Shown here: in pieces, positions 1-6,230 of the stretch
Numbering within the stretch: position 1 is the stretch's first letter
How the letters are laid out: the number at the start of each line of letters is the position of its first letter
NCBI GenBank assembly: GCA_013360825.1
Contig: JABWAY010000145.1
Coordinates: 1-9,865, forward strand
Length of the DNA: 9,865 nt
Source of the DNA: Candidatus Brocadiia bacterium
Lineage (GTDB): Bacteria > Planctomycetota > MHYJ01 > WSZJ01
Reading direction: 5' to 3'
Program-made: the position numbers and the translations under genes
The notes under the pieces: model-generated
Databases searched by the model: none
The model's input: only the letters and a program-made list of their open reading frames with translations
What the model was told of the DNA's origin: nothing

Positions 1-567
1 CGTGACGACGATCGCGTCCGCCATCCCGCGGTGCGCGGCGTCGGAAGCCTCCTCCGCCAGCGGGCGCGGCGCGAGCGGCGCGGAATGTTTCACCCCGACG
101 TCCGCCAGGATTCCCGCGTCCGGGCAGAGCTGCACCCGCAGGCGGCAGGTCTCGGCCGCGCGCCCCTCCACGATCCCCTGGTCCGTCAGCTGCGCCCCGA
201 CGTGGACGTTCACCCGGAGAAAACGCGCCCCGGTCGCGGCGCAGATCGCCAGCCCGGTGCGGGCGTCGTTGCGAAGCGCGTTCACGCCGACCGGGAGTTT
301 CGTCACCCGGGCGACCTCCATGACGCACCGCGTCAACGCGGCGACCGTCTCGGGCGGCAGATCCCCGCGGTAGAACGGCGTGTCCCCGTAGTTCTCCACG
401 ATCATCGCGTCCATCCCCCCCTCCTCGATCGCGCGCGCATCCGCAACCGCACGCTTCACCACCGCCGCCATCGTTCCGCCGTACCCGGGGGCGCCGGGAA
501 GCGGCAGGAGATGGACCATTCCGATCAGGGGGCGCGGACAGCGGAAGATCCGTTCGAGGGTGGACAT
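1..567 (-). CDS. BtpA-family TIM-barrel protein (partial, C-terminus beyond the window)
   Basis: The reverse strand from an ATG at 567 is open for 189 codons to the window edge, so the C-terminal part is missing (family length is about 260 residues or more). The N-terminus reads MSTLERIFR and is followed by family-typical blocks: GMVHLLPLPGAPGYGG (about 16-31), MIVENYGDTPFY (about 55-66), LPVGVNALRNDA (about 91-102), RVNVHVGAQLTDQGIVEG (about 120-137) and ILADVGVKHSAPL near 155-167. These match the BtpA/SgcQ family, predicted phosphate-binding TIM barrels. BtpA is known in cyanobacteria for photosystem I accumulation. In non-photosynthetic bacteria the role is unknown, and nothing here points to photosynthesis. 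No clear Shine-Dalgarno precedes the ATG. The gene diverges from the OsmC-like gene. I am sure of the family but not of any reaction. Confidence 0.88.
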   Translation of the reverse strand, partial: MSTLERIFRCPRPLIGMVHLLPLPGAPGYGGTMAAVVKRAVADARAIEEGGMDAMIVENYGDTPFYRGDLPPETVAALTRCVMEVARVTKLPVGVNALRNDARTGLAICAATGARFLRVNVHVGAQLTDQGIVEGRAAETCRLRVQLCPDAGILADVGVKHSAPLAPRPLAEEASDAAHRGMADAIVVT

Positions 568-699
568 GAGGGGGGAACTCTACCAAGCGGCGCTCCGGGG
601 CACCATGCCCGGCGCCGCGGATGCCGGCGGCAATTTGACTGGCAAGGAACCGCTTTGCGGACGATAACTGCGCAGACACCCACGTTCCGGAGCCGCCCC
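568..699. promoter_or_regulatory. Divergent intergenic region with weak promoter-like boxes
   Basis: This 132-base gap separates the divergent BtpA-family and OsmC-like genes, so it should hold promoters for both. On the plus strand a TTGACT box (635-640) matches a sigma-70 -35 element at 5 of 6 positions. The only plausible -10, GATAAC at 663-668, lies 22 bases away, which is too far for a normal promoter. The OsmC-like gene has a GGAG at 689-692, seven bases before its ATG. I see no convincing operator or riboswitch. Confidence 0.3.
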
Positions 700-1110
700 A
701 TGGCCTTTCCCGCAGTCCAGGTCCGCGCCGGCGCCCGGGGGGTCCGCTGCGACCTCTCCACCGGAGGACACGCGTTCGTCGCCGACGAGGTCGCCCCGCT
801 CGGCACAGGCGCCGGCCCGTCCCCGTTCGACCTCCTGCTCTCCAGCCTCGGCGCCTGCACCGCGATGACGCTCCGCGTCTACTCCGACCGGAAGGAGTGG
901 CCGCTCGAGGGCGTGCAGGTCGACGTCTCCCGCGACCTCGCCGCCGCCGCCGACGGCGGCACCGGACAGGACCACGTCTTCCGGAGGACGATCACCCTGT
1001 CCGGTCCGCTCGACGCCGGACAGAAACAGAAACTCCTCGAAATCGCCGGGAAATGCCCCGTCCACAGGGTGCTCGAGAAATCCCTGAAAATCGAGACGAC
1101 ACTCGCATGA
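700..1110 (+). CDS. OsmC/YhfA-like family protein
   Basis: This 136-residue protein has the OsmC/Ohr fold pattern: an N-terminal beta part, PFDLLLSSLGACTAMTLRVY (about 42-61) carrying the first conserved cysteine (Cys53) at the head of the central helix, and GKCPVHRVLEKSL (about 117-129) carrying the second (Cys119). In Ohr and OsmC two such cysteines reduce organic hydroperoxides. The CPVHR tail is typical of the YhfA-type OsmC-like subgroup, whose substrate is uncertain, so peroxidase activity is an inference. The ATG at 700 is chosen because GGAG lies seven bases upstream and homology begins right after it. The frame is open further upstream but does not look like protein. The M50 protease gene follows after 19 bases on the same strand, so the two are probably cotranscribed. 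Confidence 0.9.
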   Translation: MAFPAVQVRAGARGVRCDLSTGGHAFVADEVAPLGTGAGPSPFDLLLSSLGACTAMTLRVYSDRKEWPLEGVQVDVSRDLAAAADGGTGQDHVFRRTITLSGPLDAGQKQKLLEIAGKCPVHRVLEKSLKIETTLA

Positions 1111-1129
1111 CCGGAGGCCGGGCCACCTC

Positions 1130-2230
1130 ATGAAATGGTCGATCCGCATCGCCCGGGTCCGCGGAATCGGGATCTACGTGCATCTCACGTTCTTCCTGGT
1201 GCTCGTCTGGGTCGGCTGGATGGAGTGGCAGCGCAGCGGGTCGATGGCGCAGGTCGGCGGCGGCGTGCTGTTCACGCTCCTGACCTTCTTCATCATCGTC
1301 CTCCACGAGCTTGGACACGCGATCTCCGCCGGATGGTTCGGCATCCGCACGAAGGACATCACACTGCTTCCGATCGGCGGACTCGCGCGCCTCGAGCGGA
1401 TGCCCGAAAAGCCGTGGCAGGAAATCGTCGTCGCGCTCGCCGGTCCCGCCGTGAACGTGATCCTGGCCCTCGCGATCGGCGGAGCCATCCTCCTCGCGGG
1501 ACGCCGGCCGGACCTGTTCGGCTCGGATCCCATGACAGGCTCCCTGCCGGCCCGGCTCTTCTGGCTCAATGTGATCCTCACGGCCTTCAACCTGATCCCG
1601 GCCTTCCCGATGGACGGAGGCCGCGTCCTCCGCGCCTCGCTCGCAGCCGTCACCGACCACGCGACCGGCACACGCTGGGCCGCCCTCGTCGGCCGGGGGA
1701 TCGCCGCCCTCTTCGTCGTCGCCGGACTCACCTGGAACCCCGGCCTCGCCCTGATCGGGATCTTCGTCTGGTTCGGCGCGGGGGCGGAAGCGCGCGCGGC
1801 GGAACTGAAGTCCAGCCTGGCCGGACTCCTGGCGGGCCACGCCCTCCAGACGGACATCCGCATCCTCGACGGGCGCGAGACGGTCGGCCAGGCCGCCCTC
1901 CGCACGCTGGCCTCGCCGCAGTTCGAGTACCCCGTGATGGTCGAGGGGCGGCTGGTGGGGATTGCCACCGCGACGGCGCTGACGGAGGCGCTGGCGCAAT
2001 CCGGTCCCGCCACACCCGTCCTGAACGCCACCCGGACCGACGCGGTCGTCGCCGGACTGGACACGCCGCTCGAACAGATGGTGGGGCTGATCCAGGGTTC
2101 GGGGCTGAGAAGCGGCCTGGTCACCGATCAGGCGGGGAAGCTCCTCGGCGCGGTCACGCTCGATTCCATCTCGTCGGCGATCCAGCTGCGGGCCGCGTGG
2201 GCCGATGCCGGGAGCGCCGGGAGGTCCTGA
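1130..2230 (+). CDS. M50 (site-2 type) membrane zinc metalloprotease with CBS pair
   Basis: The 366-residue product is a polytopic membrane protease of the M50B/SpoIVFB-like group, which cut substrates within the membrane. Hydrophobic segments lie near residues 15-32, 44-68, 100-122, 141-160 and 184-213. The zinc motif HELGH is at 59-63. GPAVN at 105-109 and FPMDGGR at 159-165 give the conserved Asn and the third zinc ligand Asp162. After the membrane part, residues about 240-350 form two CBS-like repeats (VEGRLVGIATATALTEAL and VTDQAGKLLGAVTLDSI), the usual nucleotide-sensing C-terminus of this subgroup. GGAGG at 1113-1117 lies 12 bases before the ATG, slightly long. The gene follows the OsmC-like gene by 19 bases and ends at a GC hairpin facing a convergent gene. 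The substrate is unknown. Confidence 0.93.
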   Translation: MKWSIRIARVRGIGIYVHLTFFLVLVWVGWMEWQRSGSMAQVGGGVLFTLLTFFIIVLHELGHAISAGWFGIRTKDITLLPIGGLARLERMPEKPWQEIVVALAGPAVNVILALAIGGAILLAGRRPDLFGSDPMTGSLPARLFWLNVILTAFNLIPAFPMDGGRVLRASLAAVTDHATGTRWAALVGRGIAALFVVAGLTWNPGLALIGIFVWFGAGAEARAAELKSSLAGLLAGHALQTDIRILDGRETVGQAALRTLASPQFEYPVMVEGRLVGIATATALTEALAQSGPATPVLNATRTDAVVAGLDTPLEQMVGLIQGSGLRSGLVTDQAGKLLGAVTLDSISSAIQLRAAWADAGSAGRS

Positions 2231-2255
2231 CCCCGTCCCGCCCCCGGGAGCGGGC

Positions 2256-2292
2256 TCCCTGAGGGCCCGCCACGCGGCGGGCCCCGCAGGGA
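2256..2292. terminator. GC-rich hairpin between convergent genes, probable bidirectional terminator
   Basis: Arms gggcccgcc (2263-2271) and ggcgggccc (2276-2284) form a perfect 9-bp stem with a 4-base loop. It is extended below a small internal loop by tccct (2256-2260) pairing with aggga (2288-2292). It lies between the M50 stop (2228-2230) and the convergent stop at 2315-2317. There is no T-run on either side, so termination by this stem alone is inferred. Confidence 0.55.
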
Positions 2293-2314
2293 TGACTCGC
2301 GCCGTACGGGCCGC

Positions 2315-2656
2315 CTATTTCCCGAGGTGCTTCTTCAGCCAGTGCCGCCGGCGGTGCTCGCGGTGTTTCTCGCGCCTGTCCTCGGCGCGGTCGGCCTTGT
2401 CCTCGGCCTTGTCGACGCGATCCTCGGCCTTGTCCCGGCGATCTTCCGCCTGGTCCTTCCGGCCGCCGTCGTGTTTCTCGTCCCGCACGTCCTCGCGCGC
2501 ATCGCGCCGGTCTTCCGCACGGTCGACCTTGTTTTCCTTCCGGTCGCGGTGATCCTCGCGGTGGTCCCGCTTCACCCCGCCTTTCGGACCGGCCTCGGCC
2601 GGCAACCCCGCCAGCGCGATCAGGGCCACGACCAGGACTGACAGGAACCGCGTCAT
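2315..2656 (-). CDS. Secreted, highly charged repeat protein of unknown function
   Basis: This 113-residue product starts at an ATG with GGAGG (2664-2668, read on the minus strand) seven bases upstream. The open frame extends to 2791, but those residues do not look coding. Residues 1-22 are a clear Sec signal peptide (MTRFLSVLVVALIALAG, cleavage after AEA). The mature part is almost entirely D, E, R, K, H and A, with a 7-residue periodicity of the type xDKAEDR between about 67 and 97. It ends in a basic RRRHWLKKHLGK. A long single charged helix or weak coiled coil in the periplasm or cell wall is likely. I recognise no family. It is a lone gene converging with the M50 protease gene. Confidence 0.7.
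   Translation of the reverse strand: MTRFLSVLVVALIALAGLPAEAGPKGGVKRDHREDHRDRKENKVDRAEDRRDAREDVRDEKHDGGRKDQAEDRRDKAEDRVDKAEDKADRAEDRREKHREHRRRHWLKKHLGK
2378..2461 (-). repeat. Imperfect 21-bp tandem repeat inside the charged-protein gene
   Basis: Four successive 21-base units begin at about 2378, 2399, 2420 and 2441 on the plus strand, with cores such as gtcctcggccttgtc. Each unit encodes one 7-residue step of the AEDR-type repeat on the minus strand. Units differ at several bases, so the repeat is not a recent exact expansion. Confidence 0.65.
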
Positions 2657-2663
2657 CGTGCTG

Positions 2664-2668
2664 CCTCC
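2664..2668 (-). promoter_or_regulatory. Ribosome binding site fixing the charged-protein start
   Basis: On the minus strand GGAGG lies seven bases before the ATG at 2656-2654. Together with the signal peptide that follows directly, this decides the start against longer upstream frames. Confidence 0.7.
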
Positions 2669-2758
2669 GGAATCGAGTGAATCATCCCCGTGTGGAGAAT
2701 GAAACCCGGGAGGCGCGGAAGTGTTTCGCGCGAATTCCGGCGGGCGGGACGACCGATC

Positions 2759-2790
2759 TGACTGCAACGCAACCGTCTGCGCATCAGTCA
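2759..2790 (-). terminator. Hairpin directly after the aminotransferase stop, possible terminator
   Basis: tgactg (2759-2764) pairs with cagtca (2785-2790). Above a 3x3 internal loop, cgca (2768-2771) pairs with tgcg (2778-2781), leaving a 6-base loop. It begins one base beyond the aminotransferase stop (2794-2792) in the direction of transcription, where an operon terminator would sit. No T-run follows. Confidence 0.35.
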
Positions 2791-2791
2791 C

Positions 2792-3862
2792 TTACAGCTT
2801 TTTCAACTCCTCGCTCATCACGCCGAGGCACTCCTTCAGATCGTCCATCGTGCAGTCCGCCATGTGCGCCACACGGAACGCGTCGTTCTTCAACCGCCCG
2901 TACCCCTCGCTGATCACAAACCCGCGGTCGCTCATCCGCTTCACCCACTTCGGCACGTCCACCTTCCGCGTGTTCGAAGCGCAGGTCAGCGTCACCGACT
3001 CGAACCCCTTCTCGGGGAACAGCCCGAATCCGTGCTCCTTCATCCAGTTCCAGCAGGTCTCCTTCAGGTTCGCGTGCCGGCGGTAACGGTTCTCGAACCC
3101 CTCCTTCTCGAACCGCTCCAGCTGGAACTTCAGCCCGCCGATGATCGAGACGTTCGGCGTCGACGGCGTCTGGTTCTTGTCCCCGAACGCCTTCATCTCG
3201 ATGAAATCGAAGTAGTAGCCGCGGTCCGGGAGTTCCTTCGCCCGCGCGAACGCCTTCGGCGAGATCGCGCTGACCGTCAGCCCCACGGGGAGGCCGAACG
3301 CCTTCTGCGTCCCCGCGAGGATCACGTCGATCCCGAGCCGGTCCACGTCGATCTTCACCCCCGCCATCGAGCTCACCGCGTCCACCACGAACACGACGTC
3401 CGGGTAACGCTTCATCATGTCGGCGATCTCCTCGATCGGGTTCATCACCCCCGTCGAGGTCTCGTTGTGCACCAGCAGGACGCAGTCGTATTCCCCCGTC
3501 TTGAGATGCTTCTCGATCATCTCCGCCCGGATCGCCTTCCCCCACTCCACCTGGCACTTCGCCGTCTTCTTCCCGTTCTGGAGACAGATCTGGGCCCAGC
3601 GGTCGCTGAACGCCCCGAGCATGCAGACGACGACTCCCTTTTTCGCGCAGTTCCGCACCGAGGCCTCCATCACCCCGGTGGAGCTGCAGGTGAACAGGAG
3701 GATGTCGTTCTTCGTGCCGAGCATCCGGCGGAGCGGCTCGATGCACGCCCCGTGCAGCTCGGCGTACTCGGGAACCCTGTGGCCGATCAGCGGAGCGGCG
3801 CAGGCCTGCAGGACCTCGGGCTTGACCTCGACCGGACCGGGGATGAAGAGTTTCTTGTGCAT
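2792..3862 (-). CDS. Class-V PLP aminotransferase (serine-glyoxylate/alanine-glyoxylate type), probable phosphoserine aminotransferase
   Basis: The 356-residue protein is a fold-type I, class-V aminotransferase. It starts MHKKLFIPGPVEVKPEV, the usual N-terminus of the SGAT/AGAT group (COG0075), not of classical SerC. Visible sites are the phosphate-cup segment CSSTGVMEA (59-67), HNETSTGV (132-139), the cofactor Asp161 in DAVSS, the Schiff-base Lys187 in AGTQKAFGLP, TPSTPNVS (232-239) and the carboxylate-binding Arg330 in FRVAHMAD. Such enzymes move amino groups between serine, alanine, glutamate, glyoxylate or 3-phosphohydroxypyruvate. Lying downstream of serA and a DUF1015 gene, this one most likely makes phosphoserine. 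The gene starts three bases after the DUF1015 stop, and its GAGG (3869-3872) overlaps that gene's end, implying translational coupling. Serine-glyoxylate transamination remains possible. Confidence 0.9.
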   Translation of the reverse strand: MHKKLFIPGPVEVKPEVLQACAAPLIGHRVPEYAELHGACIEPLRRMLGTKNDILLFTCSSTGVMEASVRNCAKKGVVVCMLGAFSDRWAQICLQNGKKTAKCQVEWGKAIRAEMIEKHLKTGEYDCVLLVHNETSTGVMNPIEEIADMMKRYPDVVFVVDAVSSMAGVKIDVDRLGIDVILAGTQKAFGLPVGLTVSAISPKAFARAKELPDRGYYFDFIEMKAFGDKNQTPSTPNVSIIGGLKFQLERFEKEGFENRYRRHANLKETCWNWMKEHGFGLFPEKGFESVTLTCASNTRKVDVPKWVKRMSDRGFVISEGYGRLKNDAFRVAHMADCTMDDLKECLGVMSEELKKL

Positions 3863-3865
3863 CGC

Positions 3866-5176
3866 CTACCTCGAGAAAGCGACCCGGTTCATCACGAACC
3901 CGGTCAGCAGTTTGGGATAGAAGTCGGTCGACTTCTGGGGCATGCGCTCCCCTTTTTCGCTCACGATTTTGACTTCGCGCAGTTTGGTGGGGTTCAGGAG
4001 GAACGCCGCCTGGACGCCGGGAAGCGCGGCCCAGACCTCGTCGGCGTGGCGGGCGTACGACATGTGCTGCTCGCGTTCGACCATCTCGGGGGTGATCCCG
4101 AGGACGCGGTCGAGGATCAGCGAGTGCAGGATGGCGACGTCGAGCCGTTTCCATTCCGGGGCCCTGTCCCCCGGGATCGCCGTGTCGCAGAGCTTCTCGT
4201 CGCGCAGCGTGAGCAGGCGCAGGCCGTCCGCCGCGGCGAATCCGAAGCAGTGCCGGACCTGTCCCTCGATCCGCATGTCCTCCATCAGGTCCCGCCGAGT
4301 CTCGGCCGTGGCGGCGCCGAACTCCCGGACGTCGAAATGCTCCGCGAGCCGCTTCAGGAACGCCTTCGGCTCGAAGGACGCGAGCCCGGAGACGAGCCGG
4401 TGCGTCGGGAAGATCACCATCCCCGGGTCTTCCATGTTGATGAAGGTCATCATCCGCCGGTCGTACGTCTCGGTCCCCTCGCACGTCAGCCCCTGCTTCC
4501 GGCACTCCTCGCGGTACTGGAGCGCGACCTCGTAGCGGTGATGGCCGTCCGCGATGAAGATGTCGCGCGGCGCGAGGTCCGCCTGGACCGCCGCGATCGC
4601 CTTCGGATCGGTCACCCGCCACGCCCGGTGAATCTCGCCGTAGTCGTCCTTCGCCTCGAGCGTCGGCGGCCCCTGGGTGAACCGGTCGAGCACCGAGTCC
4701 GCCGTGTGCTTCGGGTCGCTGTAGAGCATGAAGATATGCCCCTCCGTCAGGCCGCGCGTGGCGGTCATCAGCGCGAACCGGTCCTTCTTCGGGGCGAGGA
4801 GCGTCTTCTCGTGGGCGTGCACCCCGCCCTTCCCGAACTCCGCCAGTTCCCCCAGCGCCACGAACCCTTTCCGCGTCCGCGTCCCGCCCTCCGCCTTGAA
4901 GATCTGGTGCGAGATCCAGATCGCGGGCTCGGCGTCGCGGACGATGATCTTCTCCGCGAGCCACTCCTCCAGCGTCCGCGCGGCGGTCGCGTACTTGTCC
5001 GTCCCGGGGTCGTCTTTGGTCTTCGCGATCCGGACGATGTGGTTCGGGTGGCGGTCGTAGTACTTTTGACGCAGCGCGTCATTAATCTTGTCGTAGGGCT
5101 GGCTCACGACCTGATCGAGCGAGCCGACCCGTTTCGGATCGAAGTGCAGGGCGCGGAACGGAAAGATGCGGGGCAT
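3866..5176 (-). CDS. DUF1015 family protein linked to serine synthesis
   Basis: The 436-residue product is a full-length DUF1015 (COG4198) protein. Family marks are FPFRAL at 5-10, SQPYDKI (25-31), HAHEKTL (120-126), the highly conserved IADGHHRYEVAL (208-219), MMTFINMEDPGMVIFPTHR (242-260) and the closing MPQKSTDFYPKLLTGF (412-427). The reaction is not established to my knowledge. The DGHHR box resembles the catalytic or nucleotide-binding motif of ParB/SerK-like proteins, so a phosphotransfer on serine or phosphoserine is an attractive inference. The family often sits beside serA and an aminotransferase gene, as here. The start at 5176 is chosen because GAGGAA lies eight bases upstream and the family begins with MPRIFPFRAL. 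The frame stays open to 5254 but is GC-shadow-like. It stops with TAG three bases before the aminotransferase ATG. Confidence 0.9.
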   Translation of the reverse strand: MPRIFPFRALHFDPKRVGSLDQVVSQPYDKINDALRQKYYDRHPNHIVRIAKTKDDPGTDKYATAARTLEEWLAEKIIVRDAEPAIWISHQIFKAEGGTRTRKGFVALGELAEFGKGGVHAHEKTLLAPKKDRFALMTATRGLTEGHIFMLYSDPKHTADSVLDRFTQGPPTLEAKDDYGEIHRAWRVTDPKAIAAVQADLAPRDIFIADGHHRYEVALQYREECRKQGLTCEGTETYDRRMMTFINMEDPGMVIFPTHRLVSGLASFEPKAFLKRLAEHFDVREFGAATAETRRDLMEDMRIEGQVRHCFGFAAADGLRLLTLRDEKLCDTAIPGDRAPEWKRLDVAILHSLILDRVLGITPEMVEREQHMSYARHADEVWAALPGVQAAFLLNPTKLREVKIVSEKGERMPQKSTDFYPKLLTGFVMNRVAFSR

Positions 5177-5203
5177 GGTGCGGGTTCCTCGGGCGTGATC
5201 CGG

Positions 5204-5241
5204 GCCTCCCCGGGTCCCCGACGGCCGGGGGCGGGGGAGGC
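5204..5241 (-). promoter_or_regulatory. Strong GC hairpin in the leader of the DUF1015 gene
   Basis: gcctcccc (5204-5211) pairs with ggggaggc (5234-5241). Inside it ccccg (5216-5220) pairs with cgggg (5226-5230) over a 5-base loop. It lies 28 bases upstream of the DUF1015 start, between serA and that gene. It could be an attenuator, an RNA-processing site or a leftover serA terminator. In DNA this GC-rich it could also be chance. Confidence 0.35.
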
Positions 5242-5252
5242 GAAGGCCGTGC

Positions 5253-5282
5253 ATTATCGCCGGACCCGGGGGTGGTCGTCCA
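5253..5282 (-). promoter_or_regulatory. Possible sigma-70 promoter for the DUF1015-aminotransferase pair
   Basis: On the minus strand TGGACG (5282-5277, 4 of 6 to TTGACA) and GATAAT (5258-5253, 5 of 6 to TATAAT) are 18 bases apart, in the 123-base serA-DUF1015 gap. GATAAT stands out in a nearly all-GC stretch. Transcription from here would give a leader of about 70 bases containing the hairpin at 5204-5241. Confidence 0.35.
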
Positions 5283-5299
5283 GCATCGGGCGGGGGGAG

Positions 5300-6211
5300 T
5301 CAGGCCGGCCCGTAGACCTCGAGAAGCTTCTCGGCGACGGCCATCCCGACCCGGTTCTGCCCCTCCCAGGTGCTCGCCCCGATGTGCGGGGTCACGACGA
5401 CGTTGTCGAGCCTGAGCAGCGGGTGGTCCGGCCGGGGGGGCTCCTCGTCAAAGACATCGACCGCCGCCATCGCCACGGCGCCGGAGCGGAGGGCGGCCAC
5501 GAGCGCCCCCTCGTCCACGATCCCGCCGCGCGAGCAGTTCACGAGGATCACCCCTTTCTTCATCTTCGCGAACTCCGCCGCCCCCAGGATGTTCCGCGTC
5601 TCGGGGGTGAACGGGACGTGGATCGAGATGTAGTCCGCGCGGGCGAGCAGGTCGTTCAGGTCCACGAGGCCGACCCCGGGCGGAGTCTGCGTTTTCACGT
5701 TCCGCCGGTTCGCGATCACCGTCATCCCGAGCGCCCGGGCCCGGATCGCGACCTCCATCCCGATCCGCCCGAGCCCGACCAGCCCGAGCGTCTTTCCGTT
5801 AATCTCGTTCCCCACCAGCGATTTCTTGTCCCACTTCCCCTGCCGCAGCAGCTCGTGCGCCCGGCCGATCCGGCGCGCAGCGGCGAACATCATCGCGATC
5901 GCGTGCTCCGCCACGGAAAGCGTCGCCGCCTCCGGGGTGTTGAGCACCCGGATCCCGCGCGCCTCGCACGCCGCGGCGTCGATGTTGTCGAGCCCCACGC
6001 CGCCGCGCATCACGAACTTCAGCGATGTCGCCGCGTCCACCACCGCCTTCGTCACCTTCGTCGCGCTCCGCACGACCAGCCCCTCGTACCCCGCGACCTC
6101 CTTCACCAGCACCTCCGCCGCCAGCCCCGTCTTCACGTCCACCACGTGCCCCGCCGACCGGAGCTTCTCCAGCCCCTCCGCGTCGATCGGGTCGCAGATC
6201 AGGATTCTCAC
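5300..6211 (-). CDS. serA: D-3-phosphoglycerate dehydrogenase, short form
   Basis: This 303-residue D-2-hydroxyacid dehydrogenase should oxidise 3-phosphoglycerate to 3-phosphohydroxypyruvate, the first step of serine synthesis. Visible are RGGVGLDNID (69-78), the Rossmann loop GLGRIG (146-151), and catalytic Arg228 in NCSRGG, Glu257 in DEEPP and His276 in TPHIGAST. The chain ends soon after the substrate domain, so the C-terminal ACT domain that gives serine feedback in longer SerA is absent. At the end of the second Rossmann strand it reads GMTVIANRR (162-170), with Arg169 where the NAD-binding Asp usually stands, which suggests NADP(H). The start is GTG with a strong AGGAGGG six bases upstream, 19 bases after purH. 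A related glyoxylate/hydroxypyruvate reductase is the main alternative, but the operon favours SerA. Confidence 0.9.
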   Translation of the reverse strand: MRILICDPIDAEGLEKLRSAGHVVDVKTGLAAEVLVKEVAGYEGLVVRSATKVTKAVVDAATSLKFVMRGGVGLDNIDAAACEARGIRVLNTPEAATLSVAEHAIAMMFAAARRIGRAHELLRQGKWDKKSLVGNEINGKTLGLVGLGRIGMEVAIRARALGMTVIANRRNVKTQTPPGVGLVDLNDLLARADYISIHVPFTPETRNILGAAEFAKMKKGVILVNCSRGGIVDEGALVAALRSGAVAMAAVDVFDEEPPRPDHPLLRLDNVVVTPHIGASTWEGQNRVGMAVAEKLLEVYGPA

Positions 6212-6217
6212 CGCTCA

Positions 6218-6224
6218 CCCTCCT
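6218..6224 (-). promoter_or_regulatory. Strong Shine-Dalgarno deciding the GTG start of serA
   Basis: AGGAGGG on the minus strand is six bases from the GTG at 6211-6209. It lies between the purH stop and serA, supporting independent, efficient initiation of serA within the shared transcript. Confidence 0.7.
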
Positions 6225-6230
6225 GGGAAC

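Noticed and set aside
31..699. Upstream extension of the OsmC-like frame and other plus-strand frames over the first 700 bases
   Set aside because: The minus-strand BtpA-family protein explains 1-567, and OsmC homology with a ribosome site begins at 700.
2784..4964. A minus-strand open frame of 726 codons overlapping DUF1015 and the aminotransferase
   Set aside because: It is out of frame with both conserved proteins and has the Arg/Gly/Asp-rich composition of a frame-shifted GC-rich gene.
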